This document shows positions 42,404 through 51,318 of a stretch of 64,000 nucleotides of DNA, piece after piece (positions within the stretch are counted from its first letter, which is position 1; each line of letters opens with the position of its first letter). This DNA comes from JAZBPO01 sp963691775 (GTDB taxonomy: Bacteria > Pseudomonadota > Gammaproteobacteria > Pseudomonadales > Azotimanducaceae), in the NCBI GenBank assembly GCA_963691775.1, contig OY829369.1:1-64000 (forward strand). Reading direction: 5' to 3'. Under the pieces are notes generated by a model. That model searched no databases and was not told where the DNA came from. It saw only the letters and a list, made by a program, of their open reading frames with translations. A program made the translations under genes and the position numbers.

Positions 42404-45241
42404 ATGACTCGCAAGCTGGCGCTGGTCCTGGCGTTGTGTCTGGGACTCGTTCACCAGGCAGCCTTTGCGCTTGGGCTCGGCGAGATTGACGTTGAATCGG
42501 CGTTGAACCAGCCCTTCTCCGCGACGATCGAGCTCCGCAACAGCGAAGCGCTCGAGCGTAACGAGATCATCGCAACGCTTGCGTCCGTCGAGGACTTCGA
42601 GCGCGTCGGCGTCGAACGATTCTTTTTCCTTTCGGACCTCACATTCGAAACCGTTCTCGGTGGTGCCGAAGGCTCTGTGCTTCGCGTCACGAGCCGGCAG
42701 CCGATCACGGAGCCCTTCGTCAACTTCGTGGTCGAGGTGCTCTGGCCGTCGGGGCGCCTGCTCAAGGAGTTCACGGTACTTCTCGATCCGCCAACCTACG
42801 CAGCTCGGCCCGTTGCGGCGCCACGGCTGCCGGAGGCCAGCACTTCTGAGCTGCCCGGTCTCCGCCTGCCCGACGAAGCGCCGTCACCGAGCGTCACGAC
42901 CGCTAGCGGAACTGCGAGCAGGACTGCGAACGGAACCGCAAGCGGAACGGGGGCCCTTCTTGGTGACACCTATGGCGTTACGGACCGCAACGACACGCTT
43001 TGGACCATTGCGCTCCAGGTGCGTCCGGACAGCAGCTTCTCAGTGCATCAGACAATGCTCGCACTGCTGCGCCTCAATCCCGAGGCGTTCATAGGCAACA
43101 ACATCAACCAGCTGAAGGCCGGCTATGTGCTGCGCGTCCCGGATGCGACCGAGATTCGTCGTCTGGCGTTGGCGGATGCTGTCGTTCAGGTGAACGAGCA
43201 AAACAATCGTTGGCGCTCCGGGCTGGATCGTGCGCCCCTGGATGCTCGCGAGACGGTGGCAGAAACACGAGGCGACGGTCGGAGCAGCGGCGAACTGCGG
43301 CTCGTTTCCGCTACAAGTGCCGGGTCAGCGAACGGGGCGGCGCAGACGAGTGTCGCCGAGCTGGGCGAAGCGCCGGCCACAGGCAGTTCCGAGGGGAGCG
43401 CTCTGCGCTCCGAGCTCGCTTCAGCGCAGGCGCAGCTGGACGGGGCAAGGCGGCAGTCCGGCACGTTGCGTAATGAGCTTGAGGCGAGCGCGGCCGAGCG
43501 TGAAGCGCTCGAGCGGCAGCTGCAGGTAAAGGACGAACAGATCGCTCAGCTCCAGCGGGCGCTTGCCGAGCAGCTTGAACAGCAGCGTGACGCGCCAGCG
43601 CCCGGTGCACCGTCATCCACGGCCGCAGCAAGCGGCCTTTTCGGTTTCAGCTGGCTTGTTATCGCAGCCCTTATCGGCGCTCTGGTGCTTCTTGGCGCCG
43701 TGGCGCTCATTGTCCTGCGCAGGATCTCGGCTGCAGGCGACGATGCCGAAGACCCGATCCTGATCGAAGAGGCGTCTGGGCGCTCGATCGACGAGACGCA
43801 GATGATGCCCGCGCTCACTGCCGCAGATCTCGCATCGACGGGGGCGGGCGGCGATGAGGAAGAGGGCGAGGACGTTCTCGCTGAGGCCGACGTCTCCATG
43901 GCGTATGGGAATTTCACGGAAGCCGCGGCATCGCTTGGCGCTGCCCTGGAGGCGGACCCGAATCGAGCCGACATTCGCCTCAAGCTCCTGGAAGTCTACG
44001 TCGAGCAGGGGGACGTGGAAGGTTTCAACGCGCAGGCGCAGGCGTTGGCGGACATTGCCGACGACGCGACCGTCGACGCAGCGGACCGACTGGCTGCACG
44101 TTTGCCCGGCGCAAGCTCTTCAAGCGGTGAGGTGACTGCCGCCGACGCAGTTGCGGCCGCGCCCCGCGACGAGGGCGGGGTCAGCCTCGACTTTGACCTC
44201 GCTGTTGACGACGAAACGTCGGAAAGTGAACCGCCGGCGGATCTGGACAGTCTCGATATAGATCTGGACCTCGGCGATTTCGATGCGGACGCCTCCGCTG
44301 GCGAAGATGCAGGCGGGCTCGATTTTGACCTTGATCTCGATGTCGACTCGGAAGATGGCGACGGTGCCGACGAGGAGATCGACATCGAGGGTCTGGAGAT
44401 TGCCGGCGACGAGCCGGTCGCCGCGGAAGATGAGGAGGCGTTCGCACTCGCCCTTGAGGGGGAAGACGACGGCGACGGGGCCGAGCTTGACAGTATCGAT
44501 TTCGACCTTGATCTATCGGAAGCATCTTCCGATGAGGCCGGCGACGATGAGGGCCTCGAGTTTGATATAGACGAGCTTGATGACCATCCTGACAAGGCGG
44601 ATGGCAGCTTGGGCGGTGCCGACGAATCCGCCGATCGCACGTTGATCCTGGCGCGCGATGAGCTCGAGATCTCGGTCGATGACGAGACCGCTCAAGGCGC
44701 CGACGATGACGCTTTCGATTTCGACATAGATGAACTGGCGGGGCCCGAGGACGATCCGGCCTCGGGAGCGTCCGAACTGTCACTCGAGGACACGGCATCG
44801 ACCCCCGATCTTGGCGCCGAAGCGTCTGACGGCGCAGAAGATGAGTTCTCTTTGGACGATCCCTTCTCACTGGACGATGGCGATGCGCTGCTGTCGGAGG
44901 ATACGGGTGAGCCATCGCTCGAGATCGACGAAGCGCTTTCCCTGGGCAGCGATGACGAGGGGGCCAACGACGCCTCGGATCTCGTACTTGACGATGGCGC
45001 CGAGCCGCTGCCCGGCGCCACTGGAAGCGACGCCACCGAGCTGGACTTCGAACTCGACGATGCGTTCGATTTTGACGATGCATCCGATGCGGACGAGATC
45101 ACGACCAAACTCGAACTTGCGCGCGCCTATATCGATATGGGTGACGAGGACGGCGCCAAGGAAATCCTCGAAGAAGTTGTGCGCGACGGAGACGAGGGCC
45201 AGCAGAAGGAAGCCGGTGATCTGCTCTCGCAGGTCGGTTGA
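42404..45241 (+). CDS. fimV: FimV family pilus/polarity scaffold protein
   Basis: 945 residues from ATG 42404 (MTRKLALVLALCLGL); the upstream frame lacks a signal. Order of parts: signal peptide 1-22; FimV N-terminal domain starting LGLGEIDVESALNQPF; a periplasmic LysM-like domain (about 188-245, ending GYVLRVPD) that binds peptidoglycan; a coiled coil (about 334-390); one membrane span (about 413-436); then a long cytoplasmic, very acidic Asp/Glu-rich region of repeated DLDLGDFD-like blocks; and the conserved FimV C-terminus (TTKLELARAYIDMGDEDGAKEIL, about 898-945). FimV organises type IV pili and cell-pole components in Pseudomonas. Placement between asd and truA is conserved there. Confidence 0.95.
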   Translation: MTRKLALVLALCLGLVHQAAFALGLGEIDVESALNQPFSATIELRNSEALERNEIIATLASVEDFERVGVERFFFLSDLTFETVLGGAEGSVLRVTSRQPITEPFVNFVVEVLWPSGRLLKEFTVLLDPPTYAARPVAAPRLPEASTSELPGLRLPDEAPSPSVTTASGTASRTANGTASGTGALLGDTYGVTDRNDTLWTIALQVRPDSSFSVHQTMLALLRLNPEAFIGNNINQLKAGYVLRVPDATEIRRLALADAVVQVNEQNNRWRSGLDRAPLDARETVAETRGDGRSSGELRLVSATSAGSANGAAQTSVAELGEAPATGSSEGSALRSELASAQAQLDGARRQSGTLRNELEASAAEREALERQLQVKDEQIAQLQRALAEQLEQQRDAPAPGAPSSTAAASGLFGFSWLVIAALIGALVLLGAVALIVLRRISAAGDDAEDPILIEEASGRSIDETQMMPALTAADLASTGAGGDEEEGEDVLAEADVSMAYGNFTEAAASLGAALEADPNRADIRLKLLEVYVEQGDVEGFNAQAQALADIADDATVDAADRLAARLPGASSSSGEVTAADAVAAAPRDEGGVSLDFDLAVDDETSESEPPADLDSLDIDLDLGDFDADASAGEDAGGLDFDLDLDVDSEDGDGADEEIDIEGLEIAGDEPVAAEDEEAFALALEGEDDGDGAELDSIDFDLDLSEASSDEAGDDEGLEFDIDELDDHPDKADGSLGGADESADRTLILARDELEISVDDETAQGADDDAFDFDIDELAGPEDDPASGASELSLEDTASTPDLGAEASDGAEDEFSLDDPFSLDDGDALLSEDTGEPSLEIDEALSLGSDDEGANDASDLVLDDGAEPLPGATGSDATELDFELDDAFDFDDASDADEITTKLELARAYIDMGDEDGAKEILEEVVRDGDEGQQKEAGDLLSQVG

Positions 45242-45250
45242 CGTCTCGGG

Positions 45251-46060
45251 GTGACGCGCTGGGCTCTAGGCCTCGAGTACGACGGCGCCGCGTTCCACGG
45301 CTTCCAGCGCCAGCCGCACCATGACCATCCAACGGTGCAGGGTTCGCTGGAGGCGGCCCTGTCGAAGATTGCGGACGAGTCGGTACGTCTCGTGTGTGCG
45401 GGGCGAACGGACGCGGGCGTCCATGCCGTTGCTCAGGTCGTTCATTTTGACTGCTCGGCCGAGCGCGATGCGCGCGCCTGGCTGCGGGGAGCGAATTCGC
45501 TGACGCCTTCAAGCCTCTCGGTTCGGTGGGCGCAGGTCGTTGACGGAGACTTTCACGCGCGGTTCAGCGCGTCTGCGCGCTCCTATCTCTACGTTCTATC
45601 CGATGGCGAGCCGGTACATGCGCTCCTGCGGGATCGCGTCGCGGCATTTCCGGAGCGCTTGGACGCGCACGCGATGGAGGAGGCGGCGCGCATCCTGATC
45701 GGTGAGCATGACTTTTCGAGCTTCCGGGCGGCGGGCTGCCAGGCGCGTCACGCGGTGCGGGAAGTGCTCCACTGCGCCGTGCATCGCAACGGAGCGCTGC
45801 TGGGCTTCGAGATTCGAGCCAATGCCTTTCTGCAGCATATGGTTCGGAATCTTGTCGGTAGCCTTGCCCTCGTAGGCAGCGGACGCCGGTCGGTTGGATG
45901 GTTCGGTGACGTCCTTGCGGCGCGGGACCGAACGCAGGCGGGGCCGGCGGCGCCTCCGGAGGGGCTTTACTTCGTAGAAGTCTCCTACCCGGATCATCCG
46001 GATCTACCTAACGTTCAGCGGCCACCGCTTCCCTGGGGGCTTGTCATGCCCCCAAGCTAG
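45251..46060 (+). CDS. truA: tRNA pseudouridine(38-40) synthase TruA
   Basis: 269 residues from GTG 45251, 9 bp after fimV. It modifies U38-U40 in the anticodon stem. The catalytic Asp is in VCAGRTDAGVHAVAQV. Family segments include GLEYDGAAFHGFQRQ, SARSYLYVLSDG and EIRANAFLQHMVRNLVG. Normal length. Confidence 0.96.
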   Translation: MTRWALGLEYDGAAFHGFQRQPHHDHPTVQGSLEAALSKIADESVRLVCAGRTDAGVHAVAQVVHFDCSAERDARAWLRGANSLTPSSLSVRWAQVVDGDFHARFSASARSYLYVLSDGEPVHALLRDRVAAFPERLDAHAMEEAARILIGEHDFSSFRAAGCQARHAVREVLHCAVHRNGALLGFEIRANAFLQHMVRNLVGSLALVGSGRRSVGWFGDVLAARDRTQAGPAAPPEGLYFVEVSYPDHPDLPNVQRPPLPWGLVMPPS

Positions 46061-46124
46061 GCCACGATGCGTGATTGCTCTGCTAGACTCCGGCTTCCGG
46101 CCACGTGGGTCGGTGGGCGTCGAA

Positions 46125-46826
46125 ATGGACGTGAATCCCGTTTTGTCCCGAACTCGAATAAAGATCTGCGGTCTGCGTCGGCCCGAGGAGGCCATCGCGG
46201 CGGCGGCGCTCGGCGTTGATGCCGTGGGGCTGAACTTCTACGAACCGAGCCCGCGCTACGTCGAGCGGGACGCGGCGTGCGAGATTGTGGCGGCCTTGCC
46301 GCCTTTCGTGACCGCCGTCGGATTGTTCGTGGACGCATCGCCCGAACAGATCGAGCGAACCCTGGAGCGCGTGCCTCTCGGGGCACTGCAGTTCCACGGC
46401 GCCGAGGATTACGAAACATGCGCGCGTTGGGGATTGCCCTTCGTCAAGGCGGTTGCGGTGCGTGATGACACGGATGTGCCTTCGCTGCTGGCGCACTGGG
46501 TGGATGCGTCTGGTGTCCAGCTCGACGCTTACCGCCCTGGCGTGCCCGGTGGCACGGGTGAGCGTTTCGACTGGAAGCGCATACCACCGGTTCGCCCTTT
46601 GCCGCTGGTGCTTGCCGGGGGCCTCGACGCACGGAACGTCGGAGAGGCGGTAAGGACAGTGCGTCCGCAGGCGGTTGACGTCTGTGGAGGTGTTGAGCGC
46701 GTGCGGGGCGTAAAGGACATGGAGCGGATGACGGCCTTCGTGGAAGCCGTCGCCTGCGCCGATGCCGAAGTTGCGGCAGGCAAGTACGACACGGGCATCG
46801 CTGAGCAAGAGGAGTCAGCGTCATGA
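46125..46826 (+). CDS. trpF: Phosphoribosylanthranilate isomerase
   Basis: 233 residues from ATG 46125; the open frame before it overlaps truA and adds only unstructured residues. Third step of tryptophan synthesis. Marks are RIKICGLRRPEEAIAAAALG (catalytic Cys), FYEPSPRYVERD, ALQFHGAEDYETC, and LVLAGGLDARNVGEAV. The C-terminal tail (VACADAEVAAGKYDTGIAEQ) is longer than usual. It overlaps trpB by 4 bp. Confidence 0.95.
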   Translation: MDVNPVLSRTRIKICGLRRPEEAIAAAALGVDAVGLNFYEPSPRYVERDAACEIVAALPPFVTAVGLFVDASPEQIERTLERVPLGALQFHGAEDYETCARWGLPFVKAVAVRDDTDVPSLLAHWVDASGVQLDAYRPGVPGGTGERFDWKRIPPVRPLPLVLAGGLDARNVGEAVRTVRPQAVDVCGGVERVRGVKDMERMTAFVEAVACADAEVAAGKYDTGIAEQEESAS

Positions 46827-48085
46827 GCGAACAGGGACAGCCTCCGGCTGCGGGTCAGTCCGTCGAGGAGACGCCGTTTGTTTCCTTCGAGGACTACAAT
46901 TTCCCTGACGAAAGCGGTCATTTCGGCCGCTACGGCGGTCGCTTCGTTTCCGAGACGCTTTTTCATGCGCTCGACGAGCTGGACGCTGTCTACACGCGCT
47001 TGTCCGCAGACCCGGCCTTCCGCGCCGAACTCGCCGCCGATCTCAAGCACTACGTCGGTCGGCAGACCCCACTCTATTTCGCGGATCGTCTAACTGCGGA
47101 GCTGGGTGGCGCTCGGATCTACCTGAAGCGCGAGGACCTGGGCCATACGGGTGCACACAAGATCAACAATGCCGTTGGCCAGGCGCTCCTCGCCAAGTAC
47201 ATGGGCAAGACGCGGATCATCGCAGAGACAGGAGCGGGGCAGCACGGTGTCGCGTCCGCTACGGTAGCCGCGAGGCTCGGCCTCGAATGCGTGGTGTACA
47301 TGGGGGCCGAAGACGTTGAGCGCCAAGCCCTCAACGTCTACCGCATGAAGCTGCTCGGCGCGACGGTCGTGCCCGTGACTTCCGGATCACGGACGCTGAA
47401 GGACGCCATGAATGAGGCCCTTCGCGATTGGGTCACGAACGTCGACGATACGCACTACATCATCGGCACGGTCGCCGGACCGCACCCGTACCCAAAGCTC
47501 GTGCGTGATTTTCATGCAGTGATAGGCGAGGAAACGCGCCGCCAGTGCCTTGACCAGATCGGGCGTCTTCCGGATGTGCTGGTTGCATGCGTGGGCGGGG
47601 GATCGAACGCGATCGGTCTTTTCCACCCCTTCATACGCGATCGCGGCGTACGAATGGTCGGCGTTGAGGCGGGCGGCGACGGCGTCGAGACCGGGCGTCA
47701 CGCAGCGCCGCTGAGTGCGGGCGTCCCAGGCGTACTGCACGGCAATCGCACTTATCTGATGGAGGATGACGATGGCCAGATCATCGAGACGCACTCCATC
47801 TCCGCGGGCCTCGACTATCCGGGTGTCGGTCCCGAGCACGCCTTCCTCAAGGACATCGAGCGCGCGGAGTACCTCGCAGTAACCGATAGCGAGGCGATGG
47901 AGGCCTTCCACCGCCTGACGCGGATCGAGGGCATCATGCCCGCGCTCGAGACCTCGCACGCCATTGCGTGGGTCATCGAACATGCACCGCGAATGCGCGA
48001 AGACGAGATCATCGTCGTGAATCTCTCCGGGCGCGGAGACAAGGACATCATGACGGTAGCGCGCCGGGATGGTTTGACGCTGTGA
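46823..48085 (+). CDS. trpB: Tryptophan synthase beta chain
   Basis: 420 residues. PLP enzyme joining indole and serine. PLP Lys is in HTGAHKINNAVGQALLA. Other marks are FGRYGGRFVSETL, ETGAGQHGVASATVAA and the phosphate-binding CVGGGSNAIGLF. It starts within the trpF stop (ATGA) and its TGA overlaps the trpA GTG. Confidence 0.97.
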   Translation: MSEQGQPPAAGQSVEETPFVSFEDYNFPDESGHFGRYGGRFVSETLFHALDELDAVYTRLSADPAFRAELAADLKHYVGRQTPLYFADRLTAELGGARIYLKREDLGHTGAHKINNAVGQALLAKYMGKTRIIAETGAGQHGVASATVAARLGLECVVYMGAEDVERQALNVYRMKLLGATVVPVTSGSRTLKDAMNEALRDWVTNVDDTHYIIGTVAGPHPYPKLVRDFHAVIGEETRRQCLDQIGRLPDVLVACVGGGSNAIGLFHPFIRDRGVRMVGVEAGGDGVETGRHAAPLSAGVPGVLHGNRTYLMEDDDGQIIETHSISAGLDYPGVGPEHAFLKDIERAEYLAVTDSEAMEAFHRLTRIEGIMPALETSHAIAWVIEHAPRMREDEIIVVNLSGRGDKDIMTVARRDGLTL

Positions 48086-48891
48086 GCCGCCTCACGGGCA
48101 TATTCGAGGCGCGAAGTGCGGTGGACGAGCGCGTGCTCGTCGGCTATCTGGTCGCTGGCGATCCGCATATCACGGCGACCGTCCCGGCTATGCACGCGCT
48201 GGCAGACAATGGTGTAGACGTGATTGAAGTCGGTATGCCGTTCTCGGATCCCGAAGCGGAGGGGCCTGACATTCAGGCAGGCCATGAGCGCGCGCTCGCA
48301 GCGGGTACGCGTGTCGCTGACATCTTTGCAGCCGTACAGGCGTTTCGGGCGCGGGACGAGCGCACGGGCATTGTGCTCATGGGTTACCTGAACGTCGTTG
48401 AGCGCATCGGCGTCGACCGCTTTGTCGCGCAGGCGGTCGCAGCGGGCGTGGACGGCATGATCCTCGTGAATCTACCGCCGGAGGAGGCGGATGTACTGCG
48501 CGCTGCCTTTGAACCGCACGGCCTTGATCTCATCCTTCTCGTTGCGCCGACCACCACCGATGCACGGGCGCGGACGATTCTCGCGGCCTCCAGCGGCTTC
48601 TCCTACTACGTATCACTCAAAGGTACGACCGGGGCAGGCCATCTGGACGTGGAAGCCGTGCGCAAGAGGCTTGAGACGCTGCGTCCCCTGACGGACCTTC
48701 CTCTGGCCGTCGGATTCGGGATTCGCGATGCGGCCTCTGCGCGAGCCGTTGCGGAATTTGCCGACGCCGTGGTTGTCGGAAGCGCCATCGTCCGGAGCAT
48801 GGGTGAGGGCAGTGATGACCTCGAATCCCTGCCAGCTCGCGTCGGAGGGTTCGTTTCCGAGCTGCGCCAGGCGATCGATGCCCGAAACTGA
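48082..48891 (+). CDS. trpA: Tryptophan synthase alpha chain
   Basis: 269 residues from GTG 48082 inside the trpB stop (GTGA). It cleaves indole-3-glycerol phosphate. Marks are VGYLVAGDPHITATVPAMHALADNGVDVIEVGMPFSDP-type N-terminus (catalytic Glu in VIEVGMPFSDPEAEGP), Asp in LVNLPPEEAD, and TTGAGHLDVEAV. It overlaps folC by 14 bp. In many gammaproteobacteria accD stands between trpA and folC; here it does not. Confidence 0.96.
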   Translation: MSRLTGIFEARSAVDERVLVGYLVAGDPHITATVPAMHALADNGVDVIEVGMPFSDPEAEGPDIQAGHERALAAGTRVADIFAAVQAFRARDERTGIVLMGYLNVVERIGVDRFVAQAVAAGVDGMILVNLPPEEADVLRAAFEPHGLDLILLVAPTTTDARARTILAASSGFSYYVSLKGTTGAGHLDVEAVRKRLETLRPLTDLPLAVGFGIRDAASARAVAEFADAVVVGSAIVRSMGEGSDDLESLPARVGGFVSELRQAIDARN

Positions 48892-50137
48892 TCCAGCGCC
48901 GCTGGCCACGCTCGAAGATTGGCTCCGCTATCTCGAGCACGGGCATGACGTTGCGATCGACCTCGGTCTGGAGCGCGTCCACTCGGTGTGGGTCGCACTT
49001 GGGGCCCCGCATCCCGGCCGACAGGTCGTCACGGTCGCGGGCACGAACGGCAAGGGCTCGACCGTGCATGCGCTCGAAGCGCTGGCACGCGCACACGGCA
49101 TCAGCGTCGCGACGACGACCTCTCCTCATTTGCAGCACTTTAACGAGCGCATACGTATCGACGGCGCTGCGGTCGAGGATCAAAAGATCGTCGCGGCGTT
49201 CGAGCGGATAGAGGCAGCACGGTGCCGTGCCTGCGTGTCCCTTACGTACTTCGAAGCTGCAATCCTTGCATCGCTGCTCGTGATGGCAGAGGCAGCTCCT
49301 GATCTCGCGATCCTGGAGGTGGGCCTCGGAGGGCGACTCGATGCCGTCAACATCATCGATGCGGACCTCATGGTCATCACGCCGATCGCGCTTGACCACC
49401 AGGCCTGGCTCGGTGACGACCTTGAAGCCATCGGTGCGGAAAAAGCCGGCATCCTGCGTGCGGGGCGAACCTGCGTGCTCACGGATGCTGCGCCGCCAGA
49501 GAGTGTGCTTGAACGCGCGGCGATACTTTCGTCCCCAGTGCTTCGCATAGGCGATGCATTTGCGATCCAGAACGGCACCTACAGCGGACTGCATGACGCG
49601 AAAATATCGAAGCTCGCGAACCATCAGGTACATCCGAGCGCTCTTGCCGGGGCCCTTGCGGCATTCGAGGGCCTGGGCAGGGTCCCGGAAGCTGATGCCA
49701 CTCAGCGGGCGCTCGCGAGCCTCTCTGTCCCTGGACGTATGCAGCGCGTCGACTACAACGGTCAACGATTCCTGTTGGATGTTGCGCACAACCCGCACGC
49801 GGCAGAGGCACTCGGGCGTCGAATTGCGAATCTTGGACGCATCCATCTTGTGTTTGGTGCCTTTGCGGACAAGGACGCGGGAGGCATGTTGGCACCCTTG
49901 GCAGAGCACCTTGCGAGCACCACGCTGGTACCCACGCCGGGTGCACGGGGTGCGCCTGCCCACGTGCTCTTTGAGGTGGCGCAGACCCTGCACTTACCCA
50001 GGATCACGGCGGCAGAAAGCGTGGCGTCGGGCGTGCATCAGGCTGCCCGATATGCGCATGCGGATGACTGGATCGTCATCTGCGGTTCCTTCACCGTCGT
50101 GGGCGCTGCCCTGACGGTGCTTGGAGTGCAGGTGTGA
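48878..50137 (+). CDS. folC: Dihydrofolate synthase / folylpolyglutamate synthase
   Basis: 419 residues from ATG 48878, inside the end of trpA. It adds glutamate to dihydropteroate and folates. The P-loop is TVAGTNGKGSTVHALE, then TSPHLQHFNERIRIDG, the Mur-ligase-like AILEVGLGGRLDAVNIID, and the C-terminal DVAHNPHAAEAL. Its stop (TGA) overlaps the next start (TGATG). Confidence 0.96.
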   Translation: MPETDPAPLATLEDWLRYLEHGHDVAIDLGLERVHSVWVALGAPHPGRQVVTVAGTNGKGSTVHALEALARAHGISVATTTSPHLQHFNERIRIDGAAVEDQKIVAAFERIEAARCRACVSLTYFEAAILASLLVMAEAAPDLAILEVGLGGRLDAVNIIDADLMVITPIALDHQAWLGDDLEAIGAEKAGILRAGRTCVLTDAAPPESVLERAAILSSPVLRIGDAFAIQNGTYSGLHDAKISKLANHQVHPSALAGALAAFEGLGRVPEADATQRALASLSVPGRMQRVDYNGQRFLLDVAHNPHAAEALGRRIANLGRIHLVFGAFADKDAGGMLAPLAEHLASTTLVPTPGARGAPAHVLFEVAQTLHLPRITAAESVASGVHQAARYAHADDWIVICGSFTVVGAALTVLGVQV

Positions 50138-50733
50138 TGAAGGAGCGCCAGCGTGACCGCCTTGTCGGCGCAATGATTCTCGCCTCGCTCGCCGCGATCT
50201 TCCTGCCCATGCTGTTTGATGGCGCTGGCGTCGAGCGGCGCCCGATGCCGCCCATGCCCGTTTCCGGTGATGCGCTGACAGAAACTGTGGAGGCGCTCGA
50301 TCTGAGCAGCGAAACCTGGGATTTCGTTGCTGAGACGGATGCTCGTCGTGCGCACGAGACGGGGGGTGGCGTACTCGGACTCCCCGATCATGCGCCCGTC
50401 ACGGAAGCGGAATTCGACGCAGAGCTCGCTGCCGGACCGACGCTCGAGGCGGATGGCACGCCGCGGGCCTGGAGTGTCCAGGTCGCAAGCTTTGCCGACA
50501 TGGAAAATGCCGAGCGCCTGCGTGAACAGCTGCTCAACGATGGCCTCGAGGCGTACGTGACCGAAACGCGCGCCGAGGATCGTGTCCTCTATCGCGTCGC
50601 AGTCGGTCCGAGCCTGGACCCTGGTGCCGTGCGCCGCCTACAGGCGGATATCGCGAAGCGCTACGAGCTTGAAGGCATTGTGGTGCGCTTCGTGCTCAGC
50701 CCGCCAAGGGACTTCAATGATGACGCTGGATGA
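50137..50733 (+). CDS. dedD: SPOR-domain inner-membrane protein (DedD-like)
   Basis: 198 residues. A short cytoplasmic start (MKERQRDR) is followed by one membrane span (LVGAMILASLAAIFLPMLF, about 9-27), a periplasmic linker, and a C-terminal SPOR domain (about 110-190; RAWSVQVASFADMENAERLREQL, then VLYRVAVGP). SPOR domains bind denuded septal peptidoglycan. The folC-dedD-cvpA-purF order is the standard gammaproteobacterial one. A GTG one codon upstream is an alternative start. Confidence 0.9.
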   Translation: MKERQRDRLVGAMILASLAAIFLPMLFDGAGVERRPMPPMPVSGDALTETVEALDLSSETWDFVAETDARRAHETGGGVLGLPDHAPVTEAEFDAELAAGPTLEADGTPRAWSVQVASFADMENAERLREQLLNDGLEAYVTETRAEDRVLYRVAVGPSLDPGAVRRLQADIAKRYELEGIVVRFVLSPPRDFNDDAG

Positions 50734-51277
50734 CCTCGCGGTTCTGGACCTTGTCATACTCGGCACGGCGGTTGTCTCGATCCTCATCGGCGCGGTTCGC
50801 GGGTTCGTACGCGAGGCACTGTCACTCGCGGTGTGGCTGGCGGCCTTCCTGGGCGCGAATCTCGCCGCTCGGGAGGCGGGTGCACTGTTTGCCGAATGGA
50901 TCAGCGATGAGTCCCTGCAGGTTCCGGTCGGCTTCGCGGCGGTGTTCGTCGTAACGCTCGTGCTGGGAAACCTTGCAATGAATCTGCTGGGGATGCTGAT
51001 CGATGCGACCGGTCTGACCGGCCTCGACCGCACTCTAGGGACGCTGTTCGGCGCCGCACGCGCGGCCGTGCTCGGGGTCGTCGCGGTGGCCTTTGCAGAA
51101 CCCCTTCTCGGTGAAACGAGCTGGTGGCAGGCTTCGCGCTTCGTGCCTTATCTCGTCGAGGCTCAGGTCGAGACATTTGATGCCTTCGACCGTATCGCGG
51201 ATGTCGTGCGGGATTGGTTTGGGCGAGCCACGGACAACGGGAATCAGTTGCTTGAATCCGGCGTCAACCATGGTTGA
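50717..51277 (+). CDS. cvpA: CvpA family membrane protein
   Basis: 186 residues from ATG 50717 (a second ATG follows directly), overlapping dedD by 17 bp. Four membrane segments; the family pattern is LDLVILGTAVVSILIGAVRGFVREALSLAVWL, then the second half LTGLDRTLGTLFGAARAAVLG. CvpA is needed for colicin V production in E. coli and for envelope stress tolerance. It precedes purF, as usual. Confidence 0.92.
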   Translation: MMTLDDLAVLDLVILGTAVVSILIGAVRGFVREALSLAVWLAAFLGANLAAREAGALFAEWISDESLQVPVGFAAVFVVTLVLGNLAMNLLGMLIDATGLTGLDRTLGTLFGAARAAVLGVVAVAFAEPLLGETSWWQASRFVPYLVEAQVETFDAFDRIADVVRDWFGRATDNGNQLLESGVNHG

Positions 51278-51318
51278 CCTCCACCTGACCACGTTCGGTC
51301 TGCCTTAGGAGAACGCTC

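Noticed and set aside
48617..49993. A 458-residue minus-strand open frame
   Set aside because: Antisense to trpA and folC, both well supported; no motifs or ribosome binding site.
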